DNA from: Massiliimalia timonensis
GTDB taxonomy: Bacteria > Bacillota > Clostridia > Oscillospirales > Ruminococcaceae
Assembly: GCF_900186585.1 (NCBI RefSeq)
Contig: NZ_FYDD01000004.1
Coordinates: forward strand, 868,001 to 932,000
Length of the DNA: 64,000 bases
Direction of reading: 5' to 3'
The notes beneath the pieces were generated by a model. It was not told the origin of the DNA. It saw only the letters and a list, made by a program, of their open reading frames with translations, and made no database searches. The translations under genes were made by a program, and so were the position numbers. Below, piece by piece: positions 45,888 through 54,789 of the stretch (positions are counted from its first letter, which is position 1; every line of letters begins with the position of its first letter).

Positions 45888-46218
45888 TCTCTCGTTCTCC
45901 TTTATTTTTTTCTTCGATCAGATTTCCGTTTTGCCATACCTGCCAGCCTATGATCCTTCTGCCATCGAAAAGCTTCGTTGGGTTCTCCAGTAAAAAGTCA
46001 GCGGCACGGACGCTTTCCGCTAAATCCTTCGGGGAATAAAAGTGAGTTTCTTCCGTCTGCGTCCCATCATGGTAAAGAAAAACCAGTTTATATGCCAAAA
46101 GCCCGCTGATACTTTTTCTTAATAAATCCTCTGTGTATTGGAAAGTGGAGGCCCCTTGAATCTCCGCATACTCTTTTAATGTTTCGATCAGGGATTCATC
46201 TTTTATTGTGATCCTCAT
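45880..46218 (-). CDS. Ribbon-helix-helix-like small protein
   Basis: 112 aa. MRITIKDESLIETLKEYAEI fits an RHH N-terminus. The rest includes VFLYHDGTQTEETHFYSPKD. An upstream in-frame extension to 46428 is rejected because it would read through the palindrome at 46247 and has no ribosome site. The next gene overlaps its 3' end by 8 bp. A GGGACAA palindrome centred ~39 bp before the ATG could be an autoregulatory operator (inference). Confidence 0.5.
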   Translation of the reverse strand: MRITIKDESLIETLKEYAEIQGASTFQYTEDLLRKSISGLLAYKLVFLYHDGTQTEETHFYSPKDLAESVRAADFLLENPTKLFDGRRIIGWQVWQNGNLIEEKNKGERENE

Positions 46219-46246
46219 TTTAAAAAACCTTTCCAACAAAAAAAGA

Positions 46247-46267
46247 AGTGGGACAAATTGTCCCACT
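46247..46267. repeat. Palindrome GGGACAA-N-TTGTCCC, copy 5
   Basis: 10-nt arms AGTGGGACAA / TTGTCCCACT with a 1-nt centre, 29 bp upstream of the small RHH-like gene. Confidence 0.7.
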
Positions 46268-46364
46268 ATCATTCTATTATTGATTAGATCAAGATATATA
46301 TGATAGCCAGCACCTAGATTTCCCGATTCTTTAAATTCTTTTATTTTATCATCTTTTGTATAAA

Positions 46365-46744
46365 TATCTGAACAGTTGATTATACCAGGACTTTGATCTG
46401 GAAAACGCCGCCGAAATTCAAAAATCACTTCATCACGGCTTTGAACGTTTATAATGATATATCCTCTCTGATACGGGAATTCTTTCCATTTAAATTGCTA
46501 TATTTATATATTTCACTGAATGATCTAGTAAAGCTCCTTATTACATAACTCAGTATATTATTCTTTTAAAACTCGATCTCTGTATTCGATTATTAGGTTG
46601 ACTTCTTGCCGGGTTCCAATTAAGGTACGGCGTATTTCTCTTATTGCTTTTGGTAATAGATAGTAATAGAAGACAAAGCGTATCCTTGGTAGGCGGTATC
46701 ATCGCAATTCATCAGTTTCTTATTCTGGTTGCTACTCCGAGGGT
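46365..46744. repeat. Repeat B, copy 1
   Basis: 380 bp, apparently identical to 56623-57002. No intact gene; on the minus strand it contains remnants of coding sequence (VIFEFRRRFPDQSPGIINC, and a tail ending IIEYRDRVLKE with a stop). It marks the right end of the first element; repeat A copy 2 begins 37 bp later. Confidence 0.9.
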
Positions 46745-46800
46745 ATCACCTTTTCACAGGACATAAGAATATGCAACAGAATTTATACCCAATTTTTTAT

Positions 46801-46829
46801 TTGACATTCTATTTTCTTTTCGATATAAT
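46801..46829 (+). promoter_or_regulatory. Consensus promoter of tRNA-Pro copy 2
   Basis: TTGACA (46801-46806), 17-bp spacer, TATAAT (46824-46829): a perfect sigma-A promoter ending 14 bp before the tRNA. In copy 1 a deletion removes the -10. Confidence 0.85.
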
Positions 46830-46843
46830 AGGATGCAGATAAA

Positions 46844-46919
46844 CGGGGTGTGGCGCAGTTGGTAGCGCGCTTGACTGGGGGTCAAGAGGCCGTGGGTTCA
46901 AGTCCCGTCACTCCGACCA
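46844..46919 (+). tRNA. tRNA-Pro (anticodon GGG), copy 2
   Basis: 76 nt. The acceptor stem is CGGGGTG with CACTCCG (one G-T pair), with encoded ACCA and anticodon loop CTGGGGG. The remainder is identical to copy 1. With its complete promoter and C-G first pair, this is the more likely functional copy. Confidence 0.92.
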
Positions 46920-47119
46920 AGCAATCAAAGGACTGCTAAAATAGAATTTTTGGTATCGTGTTTTTCAAGATTCCAAAAAGTAAACGTAGTTCTTTACGTT
47001 TAGACTCTTGTTTTTTGCCGAGACAAATTGCTCTAGCCAAAAACAAGAGCCTGAACATAAAACTTCTCGCAGAATACGTTTCAATGAAATAATTTAGTGT
47101 ATATTGCAATACATTTTTA

Positions 47120-47158
47120 AAAAAAGACTTCTAATCCACTGGATTAGAAGTCTTTTTT
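47120..47158. terminator. Bidirectional terminator inside repeat A copy 2
   Basis: Perfect 19-bp stem (47120-47138 with 47140-47158) with a 1-nt centre, the same as in copy 1. Confidence 0.8.
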
Positions 47159-47280
47159 ATGTAATCTAACGTAGAAAATAAATCGTAAAGCTGCCGGGAT
47201 TTTTTTGGCTGCAAAGATAACTTGCTGAATAGGTTCTCTACATTATCATTTGGGGATTTCAGTCACATTTGTCAATCTTC

Positions 47281-47860
47281 TCAGCATTCAAAGACGTGAC
47301 GCACAAACTGTAATTCCCCTTTTGCATCACGGTCCAGCATTTCTTCGCAGACATCAGGCACTAAGTCTCTCCACACTTTAATTTCTGAGCCTATTATAGT
47401 TCCTCCACTCATAACAAAAGGTTCCATTACTACAGCATTTTGATAATTAATATCCCGAAGTGCCTGCCCTGTTTCCGTTCAAGAAAGAGATCCCTTACCA
47501 GGAACTAACATATTTTGTTCGCCAATATGGAAATGCCCCAATCTTGCTCCTGCTTGCCGTATAGCCGCTGTTATACTTATTCTCTTCAATATTCATATGA
47601 AAGGTACCAAGCATAATATTTACCTGTGAGCTATGCACTGCTTTAACAAAGTCAATTGCTTCCGAACAAGTGTTCATCATATATGTTTCATAGCAATTCA
47701 AAACTTCCATTCCTAAAGTTACATCATTTTCTTCAGTAATTTTGGATAACCTACGCATATTTTTAATAGCTCGTTCCACATCTTCCTTTTTGTTTCTGGG
47801 CATATTCATATCTAATGGCCAGTAAGAATAAAGTGCTCCTCCTAAAAATTTAATATTCAT
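47281..47860 (-). pseudogene. D-psicose/tagatose 3-epimerase-type enzyme, truncated, frameshifted and with a nonsense codon
   Basis: The sequence begins at FLGGALYSYWPLDMN, which is about residue 95-105 in complete DTE-family enzymes, so the N-terminal third is missing. VTLGMEVLNCYETY (metal Glu) and VNIMLGTFHMNIEE follow. The frame shifts near 47570, continues LGHFHIGEQNMLVPGKGSLS, hits TGA at 47479 (a Trp position in the family), then reads NAVVMEPFVMSGGTIIGSEI to a stop at 47281. Non-functional remnant at the downstream end of the second-element transporter operon. Confidence 0.8.
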
Positions 47861-47907
47861 TAAGTTTAATTAAAATGAAAGATAAAAACTAACAAAATAT
47901 TTTCACA

Positions 47908-49506
47908 TCAAGATAGCTCTTGAAAAAAACATAACCTCTTTCCTTCGGAAGAGGCGGCTATAATAGAGTCCCCCTTCCAACGAAAAGTTAAGTGATGATT
48001 TTTAAATATATATTCCTTATCTTCTTCAATAAACGGAAAACAGAAAGAATATGTATGCCCCACCATAAGATGATTTAAATATAGCCAATCACCTAAAATG
48101 CAATAAATGATTCCTGATTTCTTCAATTCCTCCTTAAGCTTTTTCAGATCGATTCGACTGCTAAGTCTAATACGCAAATTCTTCTTTGCTCTTAATTTAA
48201 TAGACAGAATATCATCATGCTGATAGGGACTACTAAATTTAATATCATGATTTTCATAGTCAAATAATAGATTAATACTATAAATGTCGTTATTTTCTGT
48301 CGTTTGATGACATTTAGACCAGCACAGTCCGCTAACACCGCCAATAATATCCCAATTATAAGAAATCACACTGCCCGGTTCATCTTCATGACCATATGGC
48401 GTAGGAAACCCAAACGCCCCTTTCACTCTCCTTGCCATGTGGTTCTTAGAGTCATCAATATAATTTTTATCCGAAATAAAGCACGTATCCAGTAACTGAG
48501 ACGGCAGAATATGACCTCTCAGCATCTGTTCTGCACGTTCATAGTATTTAGAAAAGCCCGCCTTTCCTAAAAATAAGCAAACCTCCAACAAGTCACAGCT
48601 ATTATTAATTTCTCCCACTAGGTTTGTACGATTTAAATTTTCGGTTACCCAGCCTGTATCTATTGCAATTTGATAAAATCCGTTTTCCATAAATGATTTT
48701 AAACGATTGAACAATAACATATCTTCAGTGATATCTGCTAGTAGGGCAATACCAGATAGCATAGAAGTGGTTGAATAAGGATGCGCGGCGGTTCGATCCG
48801 GATCAAACGTACCATCTTCCAAAACTACGCTGCGCAAAGCAACATCGGACAGTTTACAAGCCAGAGTTAAAGCGGCGGCACTATGACTAATTTCGTAATA
48901 TCTAACTAAGCCACCAATAAATCGTCCAAATGTATTACAAAAACGAGTTTGCTCTAAGTCACCAGTAAAGAGGCCTACACTTTTTGCTCCGGTTGCTTCC
49001 TCATAAGCAGTTGAATCCCATCTACCGTTTTCAAAATCAAAATACTTTTCTACTGTCGCAATAACTTTTTCCGCAATAGTAAAAACTCGGATATCATGAT
49101 CATAGAGATAAACCGCTGTCAGTCCAAAGAACGATTCGCGTAGATTACAGAGGTCTACTTCTTTTTTTAGTTCAAATGTATTTAAATCTATATTAGCCGG
49201 CAAATTAATATGATTGCTATACACTTTAAAGACCCATTTTTTTAATTTTTGAAAAACAACTGGATCCAATTCCATCCCTGTTACTAATTGGGAAAAAAAC
49301 AGACTTTCTGCCCATCTGCCAGGACAGTGACCACAGCTCCAACTAGTATGGTGATAGTTTCCGAACTGTTCGCCTGTTACTATATTTTCAAAGTACGGTA
49401 AATCATCATGATTTGCATCATACCATTCACACATAGGATTTTTGGCCTCCCGAATCGCCATATCTAAATCATTGGTATTGGTCATAACATATTTTGGGAA
49501 ATTCAT
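47908..49506 (-). CDS. Six-hairpin glycosidase-like protein (GH127-like fold, tentative)
   Basis: 532 aa, no signal peptide, so cytoplasmic. A helical-repeat (alpha/alpha)6-type region covers ~1-400 (CGHCPGRWAESLFFSQLVTG, NTFGRFIGGLVRYYEISHSA), followed by a beta-rich C-terminal domain. The layout resembles GH127/GH105-like enzymes acting on imported furanosides or uronates, but the catalytic residues could not be assigned. GGAGG precedes the ATG. It sits between the epimerase remnant and the permease genes, so it probably hydrolyses what the transporter brings in. Confidence 0.5.
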   Translation of the reverse strand: MNFPKYVMTNTNDLDMAIREAKNPMCEWYDANHDDLPYFENIVTGEQFGNYHHTSWSCGHCPGRWAESLFFSQLVTGMELDPVVFQKLKKWVFKVYSNHINLPANIDLNTFELKKEVDLCNLRESFFGLTAVYLYDHDIRVFTIAEKVIATVEKYFDFENGRWDSTAYEEATGAKSVGLFTGDLEQTRFCNTFGRFIGGLVRYYEISHSAAALTLACKLSDVALRSVVLEDGTFDPDRTAAHPYSTTSMLSGIALLADITEDMLLFNRLKSFMENGFYQIAIDTGWVTENLNRTNLVGEINNSCDLLEVCLFLGKAGFSKYYERAEQMLRGHILPSQLLDTCFISDKNYIDDSKNHMARRVKGAFGFPTPYGHEDEPGSVISYNWDIIGGVSGLCWSKCHQTTENNDIYSINLLFDYENHDIKFSSPYQHDDILSIKLRAKKNLRIRLSSRIDLKKLKEELKKSGIIYCILGDWLYLNHLMVGHTYSFCFPFIEEDKEYIFKNHHLTFRWKGDSIIAASSEGKRLCFFQELS

Positions 49507-49527
49507 AAGTGTTTCCTCCTAACATTA

Positions 49528-50370
49528 TTAGCCTTTAACAGCACCTGAAGTCATTCCTTCTATAAATTTTTTTTGTAAAGCAACATATAAAATAATAATC
49601 GGGCCTATGGCAATAGCGCCGGCAGTAAATACACTAGCCAGATCCATAGAATATTGAGATACAAATTTATAAAACCGAGTAGAAACTGTTCGCACATTGT
49701 CTGTTGATAGATAAGTATTTGCCCACAAAAATTCATTCCAGCACTGTACAAAAACTAATAGCGCTACAGTGGAAAAAATTGGACGAGCAATTGGCATTGT
49801 TACATGCCATACTACACTTACTTCACCACAACCATCAATTTTTCCGGCCTCCTCCAATTCTTTTGGAATACCAATTAAGTAAGTTCTCAATAACAGAAGA
49901 TTAAAAGAAAGAAATATTGCCGAATAAATTATTATCATTGATAATCTGGTATTTACAATGCCTAGTTTTGTAAATACAGTGTAATTGGGGGTAATAAACA
50001 AAAACCCCGGAATACTCATTCCCAAGGTAAAATATCCTAGGAAAAAATTTTTAAAAGGAACATATAGTTTGGACAGTGCATAGGATGCCAATCCTCCAAA
50101 TATTAAAATTATCAATACACAAGTAATTCCAATAGAAAATGAACTGATAAAAGCAGAAGTATATCCACCTTTTTGCCAAGTTTCAATATAATTAGAAAAG
50201 TTAAAAGAGGAAGGAAGTCCTAACGGAAAATTTTTTATTTCTTTATCTGTACGCATACTATTCAAAAATAACATAATTAAGGGAAAAATTTGAAAAGCAG
50301 TTACAAGAATCAAAAAAATATGTACCAGAGGATTTGTTCGTTTTTGTTTTTCTATATAGCTTTTTTTCAC
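49528..50370 (-). CDS. CUT1 sugar ABC transporter permease (MalG-like)
   Basis: 280 aa from the GTG at 50370, which overlaps the preceding stop codon by one base and follows GGAAAGGAG. Six membrane helices, EAA loop LEEAGKIDGCGEVSVVWHVTMP-like (~residues 175-196) and end KKFIEGMTSGAVKG. Second permease of the transporter in the second element. No ATPase nearby. Confidence 0.9.
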   Translation of the reverse strand: MKKSYIEKQKRTNPLVHIFLILVTAFQIFPLIMLFLNSMRTDKEIKNFPLGLPSSFNFSNYIETWQKGGYTSAFISSFSIGITCVLIILIFGGLASYALSKLYVPFKNFFLGYFTLGMSIPGFLFITPNYTVFTKLGIVNTRLSMIIIYSAIFLSFNLLLLRTYLIGIPKELEEAGKIDGCGEVSVVWHVTMPIARPIFSTVALLVFVQCWNEFLWANTYLSTDNVRTVSTRFYKFVSQYSMDLASVFTAGAIAIGPIIILYVALQKKFIEGMTSGAVKG

Positions 50371-51275
50371 TATTCTTCTGCTCCTTTCCCCAGAATTCTC
50401 ATTACTATAAAAGCAATTAATACTAATGTACTTTGGACTACACAAAGTGCACTGGCATATCCAGATCGAAACATAGTAAAAGAATTTTTATAAATCCAAG
50501 TTGATAATATTTCTGTCGCCTGTCCTGGTCCACCCTGTGTCATAGCCCAAATGTAATCAAACGTTGTAAAACTCCACATGATTGACATCGAAATAATAAA
50601 AATAAAAGTAGGCTTGATTCCAGGCAGTGTAACATACCAGAATTCTTGAATTTTGGTAGCTCCTTCAATTCTTACCGCTTCATACAAATCTTCATCTACC
50701 TGATGGAGAGCTGCTACAAAAAGTACCATTACAAATCCCCACCAATGCCAGTTGTCTACAAAAGCCACTGTGAATAATGCGATACTAGGATCTCCCAACC
50801 ATAAAATTTTTGATAATGAATCAAAACCTATAGCTTCAAAAATGACAGGGAATCCATAATAAGGATTGACAATAGATTCCCACAATTTTGCTGCAATGAC
50901 GGCCGAAAGTACGTAAGGCATAAAAATTGCCGTTCTATAAAGCATTTGTCCATGTCTCAATCGGACAACCAAAGTAGCCACAAACAAACCAGCAATTAAT
51001 GGAACAATTAAAAAAATGAGCATCCAGATTAAGTTGTTTTTAAACGCAATCCAAACAACTTTATCTTCTGCAAAAATTTCTATGAAATTGTCTATTCCAA
51101 TAAAAGATGGAGATTTTAGGCCATTCCAATCAAAAAACGACATCACAAAAGTCGAAACAGATGGGATCATAACGACACATAAATGTAATACTAGTGCGGG
51201 AAGAATGAAAATGAACCCTATGTATTTTCGTAAAAATGGCATAGGCTTTTTATATTCTGATAATCTATTCCGCAT
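50370..51275 (-). CDS. CUT1 sugar ABC transporter permease (MalF-like)
   Basis: 301 aa; the ATG at 51275 follows AAAGGAGGG (an upstream extension is rejected). Six membrane helices; EAA loop YEAVRIEGATKIQEFWYVTLP and IWAMTQGGPGQATEILSTW. Forms a heterodimer with the 49528 permease; translational coupling by stop/start overlap. Confidence 0.9.
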   Translation of the reverse strand: MRNRLSEYKKPMPFLRKYIGFIFILPALVLHLCVVMIPSVSTFVMSFFDWNGLKSPSFIGIDNFIEIFAEDKVVWIAFKNNLIWMLIFLIVPLIAGLFVATLVVRLRHGQMLYRTAIFMPYVLSAVIAAKLWESIVNPYYGFPVIFEAIGFDSLSKILWLGDPSIALFTVAFVDNWHWWGFVMVLFVAALHQVDEDLYEAVRIEGATKIQEFWYVTLPGIKPTFIFIISMSIMWSFTTFDYIWAMTQGGPGQATEILSTWIYKNSFTMFRSGYASALCVVQSTLVLIAFIVMRILGKGAEE

Positions 51276-51296
51276 GTTTTTCCCTCCTTTTAAGTT

Positions 51297-51323
51297 TCTA
51301 GCCGGACACAATGTCCGGCTAGA
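51297..51323 (-). terminator. Intercistronic hairpin between binding protein and permease
   Basis: Perfect 12-bp stem (51297-51308 with 51312-51323), 3-nt loop, no strong T-run. Same position as the hairpin at 27751 in the first element, probably for excess binding-protein expression. Confidence 0.55.
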
Positions 51324-51348
51324 GGCAATTTGCATGTCCTAGTTGATA

Positions 51349-52695
51349 TTACGGAATAGTGGGAACAAGACCAGCCGCAATGTCCTGATCAAGAACTTTC
51401 TGGGACTCTTCGGAAAATTCCTGAACAGTCATCTGTCCCAAAAATACTTTTTCTATATTATTGATTTGATACTCATGTGTTGCTGTTGGCCAAAAAGTCC
51501 ATTGGCAGTATCCTATCATTTCAGGATTCTCTTCCAATTCAGCAAAAATATCCTTCATTTGCAGAATCATAGGATCAACATCTTTTGAAAAATCTTCGGT
51601 AGGAATATCTGTACAGAAGGGAGACAAACCTGCCTCTACACCTTTGGCCATATTTTTAGTATCACGATAGATATAATCAATATACTGTGCGCATTCATCT
51701 TTTACATCGGAAATAATGTTTATCGCCAAGGAACCGGCGCATGCAATAGGCACAACCGCAGATTCTAATTCATCATTAAATTTTGGGTAATAATCCATAC
51801 CATAATCAAATGTGCAGTTTTGTTTCATTTGTCCAATCATAGCGGTAGTATGGAAAAAAATTGGACTTTTCCCGCTATAGTATAATGATTGTGAGTCCTC
51901 ATTAGAGATTGCATGGGTTTGTTTCTCTCCAATATAACCTTTCTGCCACCAATCATTATACATTTCGATTGCTGCGACAAAATCTTCGTCAGTAAATTTT
52001 GCTTGCCCTGCCAGTAATTGTTTGACTCTGTCCCGTCCGCAATAATTGCTATACCACAAAGACAATGCCCAGTCATTTCCCATTATAAATCCACCGGTAT
52101 GGTAACAAATTGGAATTAAATCTGCATCTTGCGCCTCTTGACACATGGTTTCTAACTCGTTTACTGTTTTTGGTACTTCCCATCCATGCTCTTTCATTAG
52201 GTCATTATTATGCCACATGATAATTGCTTCATACCAGTTGGGAATGCTCATGTACTTATCGTCTACTTTACAAGACTCTAAGGCCCAATCAAACATAATT
52301 TCGTCCCAATTATATTCTTCAACATATTCTGTCATATCAACGAGTCTATCACTAAAATTACCTACAGAAGATGGTCCTTCCAAAGTCATTAGGTCCGGAC
52401 CTTCTCCGGCTGCCAACTGAATTTTAAGCACTTGTGTAATATCAGGAGTTGGGATAAAGTTGACATCAATATTAGAGTTGGATTCTTCGAATGGTTTAAC
52501 AAGATAGTTTTCTACCGCTTCAATTTGATAGTCCTGAGTACTTCGTCCATCCATCCAGTTTATGGTAGTTTTATCTCCTGCTTTTTTTTCGCTATCTGAT
52601 GTATTGTTATCATTATTACCATCACACGCTGTAAAACAACTTATCGTTGCTGTAGCAGCCAAAAATGTAGCCAAAACAGATTTTAGTTTCATCAA
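51349..52695 (-). CDS. Family 1 extracellular solute-binding lipoprotein
   Basis: 448 aa. Signal peptide with lipobox FTAC (Cys ~24) and an Asn/Asp/Ser linker. SBP_bac_1 fold (INWMDGRSTQDYQI, QLAAGEGPDLMTLEGPSSVG, SPIFFHTTAMIGQMK). AAAGGAGG precedes the ATG. It feeds the two permeases downstream. Only distantly similar to the 27814 and 6993 binding proteins, so three different ligands are likely in this window. Confidence 0.9.
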   Translation of the reverse strand: MMKLKSVLATFLAATATISCFTACDGNNDNNTSDSEKKAGDKTTINWMDGRSTQDYQIEAVENYLVKPFEESNSNIDVNFIPTPDITQVLKIQLAAGEGPDLMTLEGPSSVGNFSDRLVDMTEYVEEYNWDEIMFDWALESCKVDDKYMSIPNWYEAIIMWHNNDLMKEHGWEVPKTVNELETMCQEAQDADLIPICYHTGGFIMGNDWALSLWYSNYCGRDRVKQLLAGQAKFTDEDFVAAIEMYNDWWQKGYIGEKQTHAISNEDSQSLYYSGKSPIFFHTTAMIGQMKQNCTFDYGMDYYPKFNDELESAVVPIACAGSLAINIISDVKDECAQYIDYIYRDTKNMAKGVEAGLSPFCTDIPTEDFSKDVDPMILQMKDIFAELEENPEMIGYCQWTFWPTATHEYQINNIEKVFLGQMTVQEFSEESQKVLDQDIAAGLVPTIP

Positions 52696-53001
52696 GGAAC
52701 CTCCTTTTAGTCGAATTAAATTGCACGTGGTTTAGTATAGAGCTCTATTAATCGGATGTTTTTCATAAAAATATTCCAATTACAATTAAAATTATATTGA
52801 TTGAAGACAATTATTTCAAGTTGACTTATTTGTGTTTTTGTTGTGTAAAATTTTTAGATTTCTATAAAAACTCATAAATTATAGTTTTTACTACATATAG
52901 AATTTTAAAATTTTCAACAATGTAAATATTTTCAATTTATTGTATTTGATTTTTAAAAACCTGATCGTTACAATAAAATTATGAAAGGATTGTGATAATC
53001 A
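52696..53001. other. AT-rich divergent region, no gene seen
   Basis: 306 bp between the divergent binding-protein and kinase genes. It must hold both promoters, but no convincing -35/-10 pair or repeat could be singled out in such AT-rich DNA. Confidence 0.5.
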
Positions 53002-54789
53002 GTGAAGCAGCTTTTAAAATTTAGGATTACGCTAAGATGGTATTTAACCCTGGGAGTTACTGGTCTAGTTATATTATCCGTTGCCACCTTTTTAATATTT
53101 CCTACGCACAAATATTTATCTTTGCTTGAACTGCAAACTCAAAGATATGCAAATAATTTTGTCAATCAAATGGCCGCAAATATTGCAGATACATTAACCG
53201 AAATAGATTTTAAAACAACGAATCTTGTTAACGAACCATTGATATGGGATTTTCTAAAAAAAGATTTTTCTGATAAAGAAGCTAAACAACAATTTGAAAT
53301 GATTATTTCTCAATATTTTAGTTCTACTGATTATTATTATTTAGATTCTATTGAAGTTTACGGAAAAGAGGAGTCTAAATTTTACTCTTACGGAAAACTC
53401 AATTCCAAAGTAGACAATCCTTTTTCTAGTGTAGAATACCAACAGGCCATAAACTATCCCTTGCAATTGTGTTGGTTAGGATATAATCAACAACTAGATT
53501 GCTTAGACGCAGTTCGATTGATTTATGATACCAATACATACGAAGTTACCGGGTTGATCATTTTAAGATTTTCGCCAAACTATTTATATGATAAGGTGTA
53601 TACGTCCAGTAAGGAAGATGAGTTCGACATATCTAATTTAATGATCATAAGCGAACAAGGTAGAATTTTCGGAGCGGCAAACAGCAACCTTTTGGGAGCA
53701 TTTCTTTCGAATAATTCACTAGAAAAATTAGTAAATTATTCAGGAATTTATCAGTCTGGAAACAAGGTGATCAGTTACCACTTTCTAAAAGATAAAATTA
53801 CAAAGTATCCATATCGAAATTGGGTTGTGCAAGTGGAAATAGAAAAAGATGTTTTATATAAAGAGGTCAACCAAATTATGTATTTCTCATACTTTATTGC
53901 GTGTCTTATTATTTTCCTTGGAATCTGGGGAGCTAGACTTTGCTCTATTGTGGTCACAAAACCAATTTTAAACTTAGTTTCCGGCATGAAACAAGTACAG
54001 AGAGGCAATTTGAAAACACACTGGACAGCCCAGTCGAGAATCATCGAGATTGATTTTTTGGGTCAAAGTTTTAACCAAATGTCCCAAAATTTAGATGAAT
54101 TAATCACTAAGGAATATCAAGAACAGTTGTTACTTAAGGACTTACAACTAAAGAATTTACAGGCACAGATTAACCCACATTTTCTTTTTAATACACTCCA
54201 ACTAATCAGCTGGACTGCCTCTCAATATGAAGCAGAGGATGTATGCAATATGATTTATAGTCTAAGCTATATGCTGGAGAAAGACCTTGATCGAAAGGGA
54301 AGCCATGTCAGTTGCTTAGAGGAAGAAAAAATTTATATCCAACATTATGCATATATTATTGATAATAAATATCAGGGAAGAATTCATATTAATTGCCAGT
54401 TTCCAAAAGAATTGTTGCGAGCTAAGATCCCCAAATTGATCCTTCAGCCTTTTATTGAAAATTCTATTGTTCATGGTCTGAGCGGTCAAACCAAACGTGG
54501 GACAGTTGATATCAGTGCTATGCAAAAGCAGCAAAACCTGATTATAAGCATTAAGGATAATGGCATAGGTATGGGGTATGAACAAATAGAAAAAACTTCC
54601 TCCGCGGAAGAAGCGGAGGGACATCATATTGCTTTACAAAATATTCAACATCGTATTAAAATACTCTATGGAGAAAAATACGGGTTTACTATTAGCAGTC
54701 AGCCTTTTCAAGGAACAGTTGTAACTATTAAAATTCCGTTAGAAATTATGCGAGGAGAGGATAAACATGATGAAAATACTCATAATTGA
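53002..54789 (+). CDS. YesM-type sensor histidine kinase
   Basis: 595 aa, GTG start. Two membrane helices (~15-35 and ~292-312) enclose an extracellular sensor. HAMP, then AQINPHFLFNTLQ (phospho-acceptor His near residue 393) and an HATPase with LQPFIENSIVHGL and DNGIGM. Overlaps the response regulator gene by 23 bp. Divergent from the transporter operon, whose substrate it probably senses. Paralog of the 15680 kinase but AT-rich, in keeping with the island. Confidence 0.9.
   Translation: MKQLLKFRITLRWYLTLGVTGLVILSVATFLIFPTHKYLSLLELQTQRYANNFVNQMAANIADTLTEIDFKTTNLVNEPLIWDFLKKDFSDKEAKQQFEMIISQYFSSTDYYYLDSIEVYGKEESKFYSYGKLNSKVDNPFSSVEYQQAINYPLQLCWLGYNQQLDCLDAVRLIYDTNTYEVTGLIILRFSPNYLYDKVYTSSKEDEFDISNLMIISEQGRIFGAANSNLLGAFLSNNSLEKLVNYSGIYQSGNKVISYHFLKDKITKYPYRNWVVQVEIEKDVLYKEVNQIMYFSYFIACLIIFLGIWGARLCSIVVTKPILNLVSGMKQVQRGNLKTHWTAQSRIIEIDFLGQSFNQMSQNLDELITKEYQEQLLLKDLQLKNLQAQINPHFLFNTLQLISWTASQYEAEDVCNMIYSLSYMLEKDLDRKGSHVSCLEEEKIYIQHYAYIIDNKYQGRIHINCQFPKELLRAKIPKLILQPFIENSIVHGLSGQTKRGTVDISAMQKQQNLIISIKDNGIGMGYEQIEKTSSAEEAEGHHIALQNIQHRIKILYGEKYGFTISSQPFQGTVVTIKIPLEIMRGEDKHDENTHN

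Larger units (their letters stand above)
46782..47251 (+). repeat. Repeat A, copy 2 (tRNA-Pro plus downstream hairpins)
   Basis: Aligns with 25287-25741. This copy retains a complete promoter before the tRNA; its long downstream hairpin is imperfect. Confidence 0.85.

Noticed and set aside
32997-46267. The GGGACAA palindromes as a CRISPR array or insertion-sequence ends
   Set aside because: The copies are kilobases apart, irregularly spaced, in different contexts, with no cas or transposase gene between them.
46218-46428. N-terminal extension of the small RHH-like gene
   Set aside because: It would read through a perfect palindrome and the end of repeat B, and has no ribosome site; the ATG at 46218 gives a normal RHH-like N-terminus.
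46365-46744. Repeat B as an insertion sequence
   Set aside because: No transposase frame, no terminal inverted repeats and no target-site duplication could be seen; it contains only coding remnants.
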